Notes: generated from the letters alone by a model not told the origin. Positions 20,158 to 30,853 are shown, counted from the first letter of the stretch. The stretch is DNA of 64,000 nucleotides from Pictodentalium vernedei (GCA_031216915.1 CM062291.1:32492484-32556483), one strand, 5' to 3'. Translations and numbers: made by a program.

Positions 20158-20409
20158 CAAGCCAGAAAATAAGCAGACTGTCATCTGCAAAATGAGGTCC
20201 CCAGAGGGTGAAGTTAGTGATGCTACCCTGCATAGCAGGGTAGCATCACTAAATTTACCCTCTGTGAACCTCAATCTGAATCAGGTCCCAAAACTAAACA
20301 GAAAGAGGTACCTAGAGGATAAATTGGCCCACTGTATGGGATAGCATCATCAAATTCACCCTCTGGGGACCTCATTTTGCAAATGTCAGACTTCTTATTT
20401 TCAGGCCTG
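20158..20409. repeat. hAT-like MITE with perfect 8-bp TSD
   Basis: CTTTTGTA is duplicated exactly at 20150-20157 and 20410-20417. The ends are CAAGCCAGAAAATAAGC and the complement of GCTTATTTTCAGGCCTG. The central palindrome is GATGCTACCCTGCATAGC. This copy best fixes the 8-bp target rule of the family. Confidence 0.92.
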
Positions 20410-20417
20410 CTTTTGTA

Positions 20418-20819
20418 TATCCATCGTCCTACATCAGTTACATTGTATCTTTAAATTTCAATCATCTAAGAACCAATGATTGAATCCAATGAAACTTTAC
20501 ACATCTCATTCAGTTTTATACAAATGAAGTTGATACTCCCTGGTGATATCAGACTGTGGCTTAAACACTCCAAATCACATATTTGTTAGCAGCTTTCTTC
20601 TATGTTCTAAATTCAGTTTTGTTGAAACAGTGCATTTGACATGATATCTTAAATTGCCCCAGGGTTGTAATGTCTTTTAGTCCCATCAGGATTTTCAGTA
20701 TTTACATTGTTACAACAGTGTGTGGACATTTTCTCAGTCAATATTTCCTCAGGTTGACATTACCCCAACATTGGTGGGCAGACATTTCTCCAGTGGATAT
20801 TTCTTCAGATGTTTTTTTT
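20418..20819. other. Unassigned intronic sequence
   Basis: A weak relation to other dispersed phrases (CAATGAAACTTTACACATC) is all that can be said. Confidence 0.35.
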
Positions 20820-21490
20820 AGCTCAACTTGACGTCAAGTATGAGCTGTTGGGATGGGTTGCATCCAGATGTCCATCCATACATTCCTCTGTCCACCCACA
20901 ATTCCTTTAGCAAGCCCTACATGCTGCAGCTCTCTCGATCAGTTTCAAATTTCATACATGGTTTTGGGGTAATGTCTAGAGGGGAGCTATCAGATTTTTC
21001 CGAATTTCGTTGAAAAACATGGCTGCCAACCTCCATCTTAGATTTGGCATAATAAAAATTATCAACAATTCCATTGGCATACCCTACAGGCCACTTTTCT
21101 CACCCCATCTTTTTCAAATTTCGTATGTAGCTGTGGTGTGATGTCTAGATGGGAGCTGTCAAATTTTTCTGAATTTTGTTGAAAAACATACCCGCCAGCA
21201 GCCTTCTTGGATTTGGATCTAAATTGTCGACTATTCCATTAGCACACCCTACAAGCCTCATCACTCACCTATTCTTTTTCAAATTTCATATAGAGCTTTG
21301 GTTTGATGTCCAGATGGGAGCTATCAAATTTTTCTGAATTTTGTTGAAAAACATGGCCACCAGTGGCCATCTTGGATTTGGCATATGAATTGTCAACAAT
21401 TCTATTAGCACACCTTACAGGCAGCATCTCTCACCCGATCTCTTTCAAATTTCATATGTAGCTTTGGTGTGATGTCTTTCCTGTGGAAAC
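20820..21490. repeat. Tandem repeat, unit about 168 bp
   Basis: The phrase TTTCAAATTTCATATGTAGC, then GGTGTGATGTCTAGATGGGA, recurs at about 20945, 21115, 21282 and 21447. Each is followed by GAATTTTGTTGAAAAACATG and an 'ATGGCTGCCA' type segment. It begins with GCTCAACTTGACGTCAAG, like the 335-bp repeat at 5513. The next part (21491-21754) is unassigned. Confidence 0.8.
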
Positions 21491-21754
21491 TTGATTGAAG
21501 GACTTGGCATTACTGGAGCTTTTTATTTAGTTCATTCCCTTCTTGGACAAGTTGACCTGCAGTTTCATTTTATGTTTGAGTGATTTGGCTGGTGCAGGCT
21601 GAAAGAACGATCAGCTGATCTTTGTTATTGTTTTGAAACAGATGTGTTTGTCGTCGAATTGGGTTTAATATTGTACAGTAAAGTGGTACTTTCGCATAAT
21701 AAAAAGAAAATCTATGCTATTTTAGTGAATATCGGGAATTATCTCATTCATATG

Positions 21755-21996
21755 CAGGCCTGAAAATAAGCTGTCTGACATTTGCAATATGAGGTCCCCA
21801 GAGGGTGAATTTGATGATGCTATCCCATACAGTGGGCCAATTTATCCTTTGGGTACCTCTTTCCATTTAGTTTTGAGACCCTAATTCAGATTGAGAGTTC
21901 AAAGAGGGGAAATTTAGTGATGCTACCCTGCTGTGCAGGGTAGCATCACTAAATTCACCCTCTGGGGACCTCATTTTGCAGATGACAGTCTGTTTA
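21755..21996. repeat. hAT-like MITE, 3' end truncated
   Basis: It starts CAGGCCTGAAAATAAGC and has the same central palindrome as its relatives. It loses the last ~15 bp at GACAGTCTGTTTAAT. It then runs into a fragment of the 168-bp repeat (TTTCATATGTAGCTTTGG). Confidence 0.8.
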
Positions 21997-22274
21997 ATTT
22001 CATATGTAGCTTTGGTGTGATGTCTAGATGGGAGCTATGTGAATGATCTTGTTCATCCTTCCTACAATTGTTACCCATAACCTAACATTGTCTGCATTTA
22101 TAACTTGCATATGAATCTTTTACTTTTTCCGTTTCGTTTATATTCTCTCACTCTTATATTTATCCTGTATAAATCTGCCCTGAAAGTAGTGGCCCCAATC
22201 AGAGCTATATAGTCAGAGGGGCATCTTGTTTTATCACTAAGCTTTTCCCTTGTGTATGTTTTATGTATCAGAAC

Positions 22275-22633
22275 GGGAGCGCGGTGGCTCAGTAGGTAGA
22301 GGTGCAGTCTGCAAGCAGAGAGGTCCTCGGTTCGAATCCCACCTGGGGCAACCGTGTTGTGTCCTTGGGCAAGACACTTCATCTCCATTGCCCGCGTGAG
22401 GGCACGGTGGCGTTGTGTACTAAAGCATACTGCATGTTGATGGTGCACTTGTCTTCAACCAATGCTAACCCTGCTTGTATGGAGTTAGTATGTTGGGGAG
22501 CTGACAGTTGCTCGCCGTTGCTTGGTGGTTCTCTCTGGGTACTCTGGCTTCCTCCACCCATAAAACTGTCACGTTCATGATTAACCATTGTGCATAAATA
22601 TGTGACCTTAAAACACCAATAAATAAATAAATA
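22275..22633 (+). mobile_element. tRNA-headed SINE, full length
   Basis: The head is GCGCGGTGGCTCAGTAGG with box B GGTTCGAATCCCACC. The conserved block is GTGTCCTTGGGCAAGACAC, and the 3' end is GACCTTAAAACACC with (AATA)n. It is flanked by TGTATCAGAAC (22264-22274) and TGTATCAAAAC (22640-22650), a near-perfect TSD. It is one of the two best-preserved SINEs in the window. Confidence 0.92.
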
Positions 22634-22811
22634 AATGAATGTATCAAAACTGTTGACATGAAAATATGGAAACCAAACTGAAAAGTCAGGCTTTCTTAAG
22701 CGCAACTTTCAGTTTAAAGGAGTGATTTTCATTCACTATCCTTATTTTTTAACTTTCGTGTTAGGTGTTCTATGTCCAGCTACTTTGAAAAAAATATTAC
22801 CCATTTAGCAG

Positions 22812-23295
22812 CAGGCCTGAAAATAAGCAGTCTGACATTTGCAGAATAAGGTCCCCAGAGGATGAATTTGATGATGCTATCCCATAGAGTGGACCAGTTT
22901 ATCCTCTGGCTACCTCTTTCTGTTTAGTTTTGAGACTCTGATTCAGATTGAGGTTCACAGAGGGTAAATTTAGTGATGCTACCCTGCTGTGCAGGGTAGC
23001 ATCACTAAATTCACTTATCCTCTGGCTACCTCTTTCTGTTTAGTTTTGAGACTCTGATTCAGATTGAGGTTCACAGAGGGTAAATTTAGTGATGCTACCC
23101 TGCTGTGCAGGGTAGCATCACTAAATTCACTTATCCTCTGGCTACCTCTTTCTGTTTAGTTTTGAGACTCTGATTCAGATTGAGGTTCACAGAGGGTAAA
23201 TTTAGTGATGCTACCCTGCTGTGCAGGGTAGCATCACTAAATTCACCCTCTGGGGACCTCATTTTGCAGATGACAGTTTGCTTATTATCTGGCTT
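22812..23295. repeat. hAT-like MITE with internal triplication of its palindrome
   Basis: It is bounded by CAGGCCTGAAAATAAGC and its complement. The 8-bp flanks are TTTAGCAG and TTTACCAG. Inside, a 116-bp segment starting ATCCTCTGGCTACCTC is present three times (22901, 23017, 23133). Each copy carries the whole GATGCTACCCTGCTGTG hairpin, so the element has three identical hairpins instead of one. Confidence 0.9.
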
Positions 23296-23309
23296 GTTTA
23301 CCAGTCATC

Positions 23310-23638
23310 CAATAAGCAGTCAGTTTACAGAATGCAATGCCAAACACAGTTCAACTCCACTATGCTTTGGCCAATCCATACGTAATTTAATACCATGGGG
23401 TAATTTAACCAGGAAAGGGAAATAAGATGGATCTCGATTGCGCCGTACCTTGCAATAAATCTTTAACCGGTGAATCACTTGGCATTCTTCAACACCTGTG
23501 TGCCTCAGCCGAGCTGGATATAAATTTGGAACATACGGATAATTTGACCAGGAAATGTAAGTTGAACAAGAAAGATACATTAGATGGGTCCTAATTGAGT
23601 CCAACCTCGTGTTAATCCTTTAACCACAGCCCTCCTAC
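23310..23638. repeat. Degenerate repeat hosting the DIRS element
   Basis: Phrases such as ACCAGGAAAGGGAAATAAGA, GGTCCTAATTGAGTCC and CCTCCTACATTT repeat here and on the far side of the DIRS element (30047-31240) with a spacing of very roughly 150-200 bp. The join CCTCCTACAT / TTTCAC can be read across the element by comparison with GCCACATTTTCACG at 30270. Confidence 0.6.
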
Positions 23639-23882
23639 ATTTCTTATCAACCTACCTCAATTGTTTACTACAATGGAAGAACCTAACTCGGATAAAATAC
23701 TCTCTATTTTAATCTTTCCCAAGATTTGGGAAAGAAAAGTGGTGTAAAAACACCACGAAAAAATAAGCCAAAACTGGGTCAAGCGCCATCGGCGCACACC
23801 CAGTATGGGACGCTCTTCCATAGTACAAATCCACGACTACCGCAAAACAGTGCGCAGTGTGACAATTCGCCATTCTTTTGAT
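23639..23882 (+). repeat. Left inverted terminal repeat of the DIRS element
   Basis: It begins ATTTCTTATCAACCTACC. It contains ATCTTTCCCAAGATTTGGG, ACACCACGAAAAAATAAGCC and CGCCATCGGCGCACACCC, each found in reverse complement in the right repeat. Confidence 0.93.
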
Positions 23883-24409
23883 TATCCGCACACGTGGTGG
23901 ATGTGTGCCATCTTGCTCAGTAACAGTGATATTTTAACTCGTCGATAATGGTGTTCCTGTGACTGGAATTATGGATCTGAAGATCGTATAATAACATATA
24001 TATTATATATTCTCGTTTATATTTTCAACCACATTCTCATTGTATATTATTTACTATTTCGTTTTCGCAAATGTTTTGTTTTCGACATCACGCGATTCGA
24101 CAATGAATTTTTCAGTTGATGAATTAATTGTTATTGGAGTTAGGTGTCAATCAGGGACTGTCTGTACAGGATTTCTTCACTCTGTTGAGGGCTGAATTTC
24201 TGTTTTTTCGACCCCTGTCGACCGTCTGGGTGCTGTCGTGTACCCACCGTTTTTTTTCTGCCACCTTCTCTCGTAGTTGAGGGTGTTCTTCTACTTTCTG
24301 TTTCTGTTGAGCTCACCTTTTTTCTTCTACTGCTCTCACATCTGTTATTTCCAGTTTGGTTCCTTTAGGGCAATTTCTTTTGCCCTCGCCTGGGTGCATT
24401 CTCGTGGCC

Positions 24410-24835
24410 GTTTCTTCCGCACCTGCGGGTGGTGTGGAACGCTGTCGTTTCGGGAGCCTCCCGACTCGACCACGTCTGGTGTGAGTTTACCCCCTCCGTG
24501 GGGGATGTGCAGCTCCTTCCGCCCCTGTGTGAGGGGAGCGGGGGGGACTGTCATTTCGGGGCCCCCAACTCGACCACGTCTGGTGTGAGTTTGACCCCCT
24601 CCGTGGGGGATGTGCAGCTCCTCCCGCTCCCACGGGGGGTGGGGAACGCTGTCGTTTCGGGGTCGCCCGACTCGACCACGTCTGGTGAGAATTGCTCCCC
24701 CTCTGTGGGGGATGTGCAGCTCCTCCCGCACCTGTGGGGGGTGGGGAACGCTGTCGTTTCAGGGCTTCCCGACTCGACCATGTCTGGTGAGAGTTATTCC
24801 CCTTCCGTGGGGAATGTGCAATTTTTTACCGTGGT
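24410..24835 (+). repeat. GC-rich tandem repeat in the DIRS 5' region, about 107-bp units
   Basis: GGAACGCTGTCGTTTCGGG, then CCCGACTCGACCACGTCTGG, then CCGTGGGGGATGTGCAGCTCC recurs about four times (starts near 24436, 24540, 24648, 24748). Open frames through it (for example 24429-24869) are products of the repeat. Confidence 0.85.
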
Positions 24836-24956
24836 GGATACTGCGGGAGCTGTTGGATTTCTGGTGTAGAGATGCCTGGTTCCGGGACTATGCGCCCTCT
24901 CCAGTCGACATCTGAGGCTGTCACTAGGGTTGTGACTCCTCCTTTGGAGACCGAGC

Positions 24957-26711
24957 TTGGTGGCTCTCTCCACTTTTCCGCCAGTTCCAACAGCTCCCGT
25001 CGTATCTGCTGCTACTGCTGTTCCGTCTTCGACGTCATTGGGCACCGTTTTTAGCTGGCCTCGGCTTCTCGCTGCCAGGGTCTGCAGGGATGTCTGTAGT
25101 GTGGTTGTGGAGTTTCGGCCTCAGCCTTCCCAGACTTCCACTCGGCGAAGTCAGATGGCGTCTGGTTGTGTAGACGTGGGGGTATCGGCCTCAGCCTTCC
25201 CCGACTTCAACTCGGCGAAGTTGGAAGTGGCTGCCGGCCGGACCCTCTCCTGTGGTCTCTGCGCCATCGAGCACCACAGTTGTCATTGGATTCGGTTGTT
25301 CTTAGTGGGACACTTTGAACTCCATGGTGTTTCCGTCCACTCATTCGGGCCACACATTCAGTTTTGGGGGACCAACGTCTTTTGTGCAGCCTGGACCTTC
25401 TGCCCTGCAGAGGTCCGCGGTGACTCTCATGAGTTCCCGCTATGGTGATCCTCGGGGTGTGTCACACCCCTATACACGTCTGCCCTCAGACGTTTCGGCT
25501 GCCGCCCGTCATCCCACGTTGGGTGTTTTGGAGGATCGTGACCTTTCGCTGGTTAAGAGGGTCAGAGGTGAGGCCACTTTGCTGGTTCGTTCCCTTGTCG
25601 AACCGGCCAGTACGGGCAGTGAGCTTAGGGGGGCCCTCTCCTTACTCAGGTTCTGTCAAAGAGCCTTCCCGTTGCTTCCAGCGAGCCAGCGAATGGTTTC
25701 CAGGCGCCCCCTATGGCACTGCCTCCCGGGATTGGAAACAGGCCGCGTTCTGATCCCCCTGGTGTTCCGACACCATGGGAGGCATCGGCTGGTTTGCCCA
25801 CGATGGGCTATGTGTCTCCTGACTCGGGAAGAGTCAGACATGCTTGATGTCGAGAGCCAGCAGTCTTCGGACTTGAGGGCAGCTCTTGATTTCGTGTTTG
25901 GGTTCCTTCCGGATCTCAAACCATCTAACCAGTCGACAGTGTCAGCCAGGCCACAATCATTGGTCGCGCGCCAACAGCCTATGGAGCAACCCGCTTCTGG
26001 GCGTCTTCGACCGTGCCCGTCGGTACAGTTGGTTGAAGCATTTTCAGCCTTGGACTCTAAGCTAAGTTCCAAGGCTATGAAGGCTCCGTTCTTCACCAGG
26101 GTTGACACCTTTTTGCCTCCGGCGCGTTATTGTTCCTACGATTCCTCCAATCCGTCGGTCTACCAGACTTTGACGGTTTTGGATCAGGACTCCAATCCCC
26201 TCGAGCTTTCCAAGTCCAAATTTGCTGTCATTCCGATGACGACTCTTGGTATGCTTTCTCTCTCGATCACGTCGTCTCAGCTTTAGCTGCTTATCTGCCT
26301 CCAGATAAGTTTGACGAGGTACAGGCTCCTTTGCGTGTGCTGTCCAAGGCGCTCATGCATCTTGCTCACATGCATGCCTGTAACACGGCTACTCTGGAAT
26401 TAGTTCGAAAGGACTCTGTGCTGGACATAGGCCGATCCCTTCCTGAGGAGCAGTGCGCTACTCTTCGATCTGCTTTTTTGGTAGGTCCGCAACTTTTCCA
26501 TGGTTCTGTGTTGACGGTCCGGGATGACGTCTTACGTCATTCCAACGATCAGCTGCTGTTTCTTCAGCTTGATCAGCCTTCTAGGGTAGGCACGGGCCAT
26601 TCCAAGCCTAACAAGTACCCTCTGCTTCCTCTGCGAAGCAAAGGGGCTGATCCTTCTGCCACCGCTTCTACTTCTTACTCAAGGGGTAAGGGTAAGCGTC
26701 AGCAGTTTTGA
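24957..26711 (+). pseudogene. DIRS gag-like ORF1 region
   Basis: Overlapping frames (25315-26286 and 26130-26711) cover this stretch. The second gives SYYAFS-like SLDHVVSALAAYLPPDKF, then HMHACNTATLELVRKDSVLD and LPEEQCATLRSAFLV, ending in a basic tail YSRGKGKRQQF. DIRS elements carry such an ORF upstream of RT, with a poorly conserved sequence. The switch of frame near 26200 suggests one frameshift. I cannot fix the original start. Confidence 0.6.
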
Positions 26712-26745
26712 GGGAAGTCCCAGGATTCTTCATTCAGTAGAGGAG

Positions 26746-28035
26746 GTGTTTTCTCCTCTCGCGAGCCTCGTCGGGGTTCGAAATGAAGGTCCTCACCTCG
26801 ACTCATCCCAGGTTGGAGGAAGGATAGCAGAGTTCGCAGACCGTTGGGCCACCTTCACATCTGATCCTTGGATGTTTGATGTTGTTTGGTCCGAGCTGCG
26901 AATATCCTTCCGACGGCACCCCACTCTGTCCAGGGTGCCTCTTCCAACCACAGTTCCTTCAGACATTTTACGTTGGGAACTTTTGTCCACGGAGATAGAC
27001 AATCTCCTGACAAAGGGGGCGATTGAGGTCATCAAGAACATTAGGTCAGTGGGTTTCTATTCCCGCCTGTTCTTGGTGCCGAAGAAGGACGACCGACTCC
27101 GACCGGTTATCGATCTGAGTTTCCTGAACCAGTCTATCATTGCTCCCAAGTTCAGCATGGAGACTTTCAGGTCGGTCCTCTGTTCAATTCACCAGGGAGT
27201 TTTCGCTTCCAGCTTCGACCTGCGAGACACTTACTTTCACGTTCCGATTCATTGGGCATTACGGAAGTATCTCAGGTTCGTTTTTCTGGGGCGAGTTTAC
27301 CAGTTCAAAGCCATGCCTTTCGGCCTCAACCTGGTTCCTTGGGCCTTCACCAGACTGATGTCGCATGTGCTAGCTTTCCATCGCACACAGTCCAGGGTGA
27401 CTACTTCGGCATATCTGGACGATATCCTCCAAGGGCATTCCAATGCTGCCTTACTGGAGTCGGATGTCGCCACTCTGTTGAGCTTGCTCACGTCGCTAAG
27501 TTTCAGAGTCAACGAGGAGAAGTCGGACCTGGTCCCTTCTGAGTCGTTTTATCATCTGGGGATGGCTTTCCGCACACAATTCAATTTGGTGGCAGTTCCC
27601 CAGGCCAAGGCTGTGATTCTCTCAGCTTTTGCTCCGACTCTGTCCCAGTCCACATCCGCGACGGCTCGGAGTATTCTCCGGCTAATCGGTCTCTGCTGTT
27701 CGGTGACAGATCTCATTCCTCTAGGTCGGCTGCATGTCAGACCTCTCCAACACTTTCTGCTCAGTCGTTGGAGGCCGAATGTAGATTTTCTGGATCTGGT
27801 GCTTCAGTTTCCAGAATATATTTATCCTACCCTTCTCCTCTGGGCGGATGTCCAGTGGCTTTCGCAGGGTGTTCCGTTGGACTTACCCACGTCCGATCGC
27901 GTTCTGACGGCAGATGCCAGCGATCTCGGATGGGGTGCGACGTTGGATCCTCTAGGTCTTTCCCTTCACAGGATGTGGGACCAGGATCGGGCATCTCTAC
28001 ACATCAGCCAGCAGAGCTTCTTGCTCTTCTTCTGA
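26746..28035 (+). CDS. DIRS-type reverse transcriptase/RNase H (ORF open for 429 codons)
   Basis: The visible order is VPLPTTVPSDILRWELLSTE, LLTKGAIEVI, FYSRLFLVPKKDDRLRPVID and LSFLNQSI, then ASSFDLRDTYFHVPIHWALR, where the usual DLKDAY is DLRDTY. Next are FKAMPFGLNLVPWAFTRLM, SAYLDDILQGHSN (catalytic YLDD, about residue 222), VNEEKSDLVPSESFYHLGM, and the RNase H start LTADASDLGWGATLDP (about residue 387). The order and the FxAMPFGLxxAP-like and YLDDxL motifs are those of DIRS elements. The frame ends at LLFF, just inside RNase H. Confidence 0.92.
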   Translation: MFSPLASLVGVRNEGPHLDSSQVGGRIAEFADRWATFTSDPWMFDVVWSELRISFRRHPTLSRVPLPTTVPSDILRWELLSTEIDNLLTKGAIEVIKNIRSVGFYSRLFLVPKKDDRLRPVIDLSFLNQSIIAPKFSMETFRSVLCSIHQGVFASSFDLRDTYFHVPIHWALRKYLRFVFLGRVYQFKAMPFGLNLVPWAFTRLMSHVLAFHRTQSRVTTSAYLDDILQGHSNAALLESDVATLLSLLTSLSFRVNEEKSDLVPSESFYHLGMAFRTQFNLVAVPQAKAVILSAFAPTLSQSTSATARSILRLIGLCCSVTDLIPLGRLHVRPLQHFLLSRWRPNVDFLDLVLQFPEYIYPTLLLWADVQWLSQGVPLDLPTSDRVLTADASDLGWGATLDPLGLSLHRMWDQDRASLHISQQSFLLFF

Positions 28036-28460
28036 GTTTCAGGCAGTGGATCCCTCACCTGTCGAATCATTAGGTCCTTCTGTTGATCGACTATTCGACA
28101 GTGGTTGCTTACATTCGGGACCAGGGCGGCACGCACTCGATTCCAATGTATGAATTGGCTCGGGATCTTCTACTGCTCGCTCAGGATGTCCACTCCGGTC
28201 TTGTCGTTTGTACGTCCTAGCCGACTCCCTGTCCCGACGGGGCAAGTTTTTTTCCACCGAGTGGATGCTCCACATGGCGGGTTCCATCGATCTCTTTGCA
28301 GCTCGTTGGAACCATCAGGTGGACACTTTCGTGTCCCCGTGTCCAGATGCTCTGGCTTTCGCCGTGGATGCTCTGGCCCTCCTTTGGGACGGTCTTGTTG
28401 GCTATGCCTTCCTGCCGGTTCCGATTCCGCCTCAGGTTCTCTCCCAGACATGAACCTGCA
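28036..28460 (+). pseudogene. DIRS RNase H remainder and linker, frameshifted
   Basis: ELLALLLSFRQWIPHL continues from the previous frame. LLIDYSTVVAYIRDQGGTHS with the RNase H Asp-type motif follows, then a shift to VLADSLSRRGKFFSTEWML (28226-28280) and IDLFAARWNHQVDTFVSPCP, typical of the DIRS RNase H to recombinase linker. At least two frame breaks separate the parts. Confidence 0.85.
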
Positions 28461-28599
28461 GTCGTCGAATCCTTTCGATCACACCCGTCTCCTCGGTGGG
28501 TGTGGGTCAATCTGCTCCGCTCTCTGTTAGCGACGGTTCTGGCATGTCTCTCTCTACATCGCGACTTTCTTTGCCACAGTCGCCCGAGGAGGTTTTCAA

Positions 28600-29218
28600 G
28601 TTGACCCGACTTCATTGTGCCTTGGCACATGTCTTTTATCGGGTCCTGTCTCCTCCGTAGTGTTTTTTCGAGACACGCAGTGGAGTTGCTTTTCTTCTTC
28701 AAGGAGGCACTCACTCCACTGGTTTAGCCTCTGTGGCTAAGTGGAAGGTTCTTCTGTCGATGGTGTGCGATCACTCTGTTGCTTCTGTCACTCTTTCGAT
28801 CACACTGCTTGTGGAGTTTCTGGTTTTGGGAGTCTCCAGCAATGGGTACAAGTCCATGCTTCGGAGACCTTTTTCATATGTGGTACCGCATTGTTTCGAC
28901 ACTCATCCTTGCCTCTCCAAGCTTGTTCAGCTCTTTTCCTTGAAAAGGCCTAGAACTTTGCAGTTCACTCCAAGTTGGTTGCTTTCTTGGGCGCTGCTCT
29001 GCTTGGGGATGGGGGGTGGGGGGGGGGGGGGTGTGGGGGCATTCGCGCCTTTATCCTGGATGACTATGCGTTTTCTCACATGCCAGATCTCTCCTGCATC
29101 CATTTCTCGATGGATTTGTCTTGCTATTCGTGCAGCTTCCGCTTGTCTAGCTACTGGTGATTGTATTACCAATTGTTTTTTTCTGCCACGAGGTGCGAGC
29201 ATTGTCTTCCTCTTTTAA
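28600..29218 (+). pseudogene. DIRS tyrosine recombinase remnant
   Basis: Fragments in several frames resemble the recombinase: GLASVAKWKVLLSMVC-like core-binding sequence (about 28720-28770), HPCLSKLVQLFSLKRP (about 28905-28955) and SPASISRWICLAIRAAS (about 29090-29140), the last matching the usual 'hs..TISrWi...I' segment. The catalytic R-H-R-Y residues cannot be assigned with confidence. A G tract at about 29008-29030 interrupts it. Confidence 0.6.
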
Positions 29219-29601
29219 TAACTCTGTCATGTTGTCGGATGATGGATGTTATACTGGCAGCCTACTGGAGAAATGCTACATTCTTCTTTTATCTGTAACA
29301 GTTGCAGGAGCCGATAGAGGACCTTGGTCCTTGGGGCCCTCTTTCTTCGGCTCAGACTGTTGTCTATCCCAGCCGCCTTTCAGCTTTTTTCAGGGTCAGT
29401 TCCAGCTCTGTGCTGTTACTGCCCTTTCTGTCTGTGCGTCGCACTTCACCATATGCCTCATCTTTCATTGTCTTTTCTAATGTTTGTGATGCTGTGGTTT
29501 GATAAGGCCTTGGGATGTCTTCCTCTGTCCACGGTTCCAGTGCTATTGAGTTATGTGTGGGTTGGTTATGTGATTCCCTCCATCCTTTTGTCTATTCAGC
29601 C

Positions 29602-29690
29602 TGTAGTAAACAATTGAGGTAGGTTGATAAGAAATATAAATTTTATAGTAAATTTCCTTTCTTATTATACTTACCGAAATTGTTTACATG
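29602..29690 (+). repeat. Internal complementary region of the DIRS element
   Basis: GTAGTAAACAATTGAGGTAG to GATAAGAAAT is the reverse complement of the left end (23639-23672). AAATTTTATAGTAAATTTCC to CGAAATTGTTTAC is the reverse complement of the right end (about 29992-30046). The two halves meet with a shared A/T-rich junction, as expected if it templates end completion on circular DNA. Confidence 0.92.
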
Positions 29691-29764
29691 GAGGCCCTCT
29701 CGGCTTCTTATTCGGGTAAGAATCCTTCCTCCCCGCTGATCACATAACTCCTGTGTTGTTCGGC

Positions 29765-30046
29765 ATCAAAAGAATTATGAATTGTCGAACTGTGCACTGT
29801 TTTACGGTAGTCCTGGATTTGTACTATGGAAGAGCATCCCATACTGGGTGTGCGCCGATGGCGCTCGACCCAGTTTTGGCTTATTTTTTCGTGGTGTTTT
29901 TACACCACTTTTCTTTCCCAAATCTTGGGAAAGATTAAAATAGAGAGTATTTTATCCGAGTTATGTTCTTCCACTGTAGTGCAAGCCTGTAGTAAACAAT
30001 ATCGGTAGGTATAATAAGAAAGGAAATTTACTGTAAAATTTATATT
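29765..30046 (-). repeat. Right inverted terminal repeat of the DIRS element
   Basis: It is the reverse complement of the left repeat, from ATCAAAAGAAT to GTAGTAAACAATATCGGTAGG. It then carries an outer extension, TATAATAAGAAAGGAAATTT, that is unique to this side, as in DIRS1 where the two terminal repeats differ at their ends. Confidence 0.92.
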
Positions 30047-30425
30047 TTCACATACCAATCCAGACAGAATTTTGTGCCCGGCGGTTATCTGACCAGGAAA
30101 GGGACATGGGATAGGTCTTGATTGTGTCCAACATCGCATTAACATTTCAACATGCAATGCCAGGCAGTGTTCAACTTTGCTGAGGCTCAACTAATCTAGA
30201 TATAAAATTGACACCTTTGAAATTAGATCAAGAAAGGGAAATTAGCTGGGTTTTTAAACCCAGCACTGCCACATTTTCACGTATATTGAGCTGAAAATTG
30301 GTACTCAGCGATAATTTTTTATGAGGAGTAACATGGGTTGGGTGAATTATCTGTGCAACTTTGCAATAACGCCTCAGCCATTAACCCTTGAAGTAGGGCT
30401 ATACTGTGTTGTACACCTTGTGATA
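30047..30425. repeat. Continuation of the degenerate repeat that hosts DIRS
   Basis: It contains ACCAGGAAAGGGACATGG, AGGTCTTGATTGTGTCC and GAGCTGAAAATTGGTACTC. It continues at 30856-31240 with TGAAATTTGGTATCTGGAGG and TTATCAGGAGTAACCTGG. No gene is visible. Confidence 0.6.
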
Positions 30426-30853
30426 CAGTGGAACCCTGTTAATTGAATAGCCACTTGCCAATGAAAATTATTCAGTTAACAGGAGTATTAAATTAACAGG
30501 AATTGTGTCACTTTCCTCTATTCTAGAGATAAACGATGAATTTATTCTATTATATCTTGTTTGACAGAGCTGCTTGAGCCCTGTCAAACAAGATATAATA
30601 AATTAAATGCCTGTATTGGATGTACTGAAGCTAAATAGGTCTATAATCAAAGGAAAACTGGGGAGAGTCTGGGTAATTTCTCGACAGGTTACAAGATTTT
30701 TTATTCAATTAACAGGAGTTTACTCTATAACCTTTATTCAATTAACAGGTCAACTTTGTACTAGAGGTATGGTAAATGGTTTTGTGTTGGGAAATTATAT
30801 TCAATTAACAGGGTTATTCAGTTAAGAGATATCCAATTAAGTGGACTCCACTG
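30426..30853 (+). mobile_element. TA-flanked non-autonomous element, full copy
   Basis: TA|CAGTGGAACCCTGTTAATTG to CCAATTAAGTGGACTCCACTG|TA. The interior consists of many ATTCAATTAACAGG-like phrases, so the element is repetitive with respect to its own ends. The central palindrome is TATCTTGTTTGACAGAGC at 30548-30600. It resembles pogo-group elements by TA target and end sequence. No transposase is present. Confidence 0.88.

Larger units (their letters stand above)
23639..30046 (+). mobile_element. DIRS1-like tyrosine-recombinase retrotransposon, nearly complete
   Basis: It has inverted terminal repeats of about 245 and 280 bp (23639-23882, 29765-30046). An internal complementary region (29602-29690) is the reverse complement of the two outer ends joined. 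It also carries a gag-like ORF, a DIRS-type reverse transcriptase with RNase H, and remnants of a tyrosine recombinase. No target-site duplication is seen. All these traits are those of the DIRS1 group. GC content is clearly higher than in the flanks. It lies in the second visible IMP3 intron, in sense orientation. Frame breaks after 28035 and G-tract expansion at about 29008-29030 show that it is inactive, though only moderately decayed. Confidence 0.93.

Noticed and set aside
22275-22350. tRNA gene
   Set aside because: Boxes A and B are present, but no complete cloverleaf follows. The sequence runs into a SINE body with a target-site duplication. The same holds at 304-675, 4238 and 61163.
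24429-24869. ORFs in both strands with repeated residues
   Set aside because: They are by-products of the GC-rich 107-bp tandem repeat in the DIRS element.
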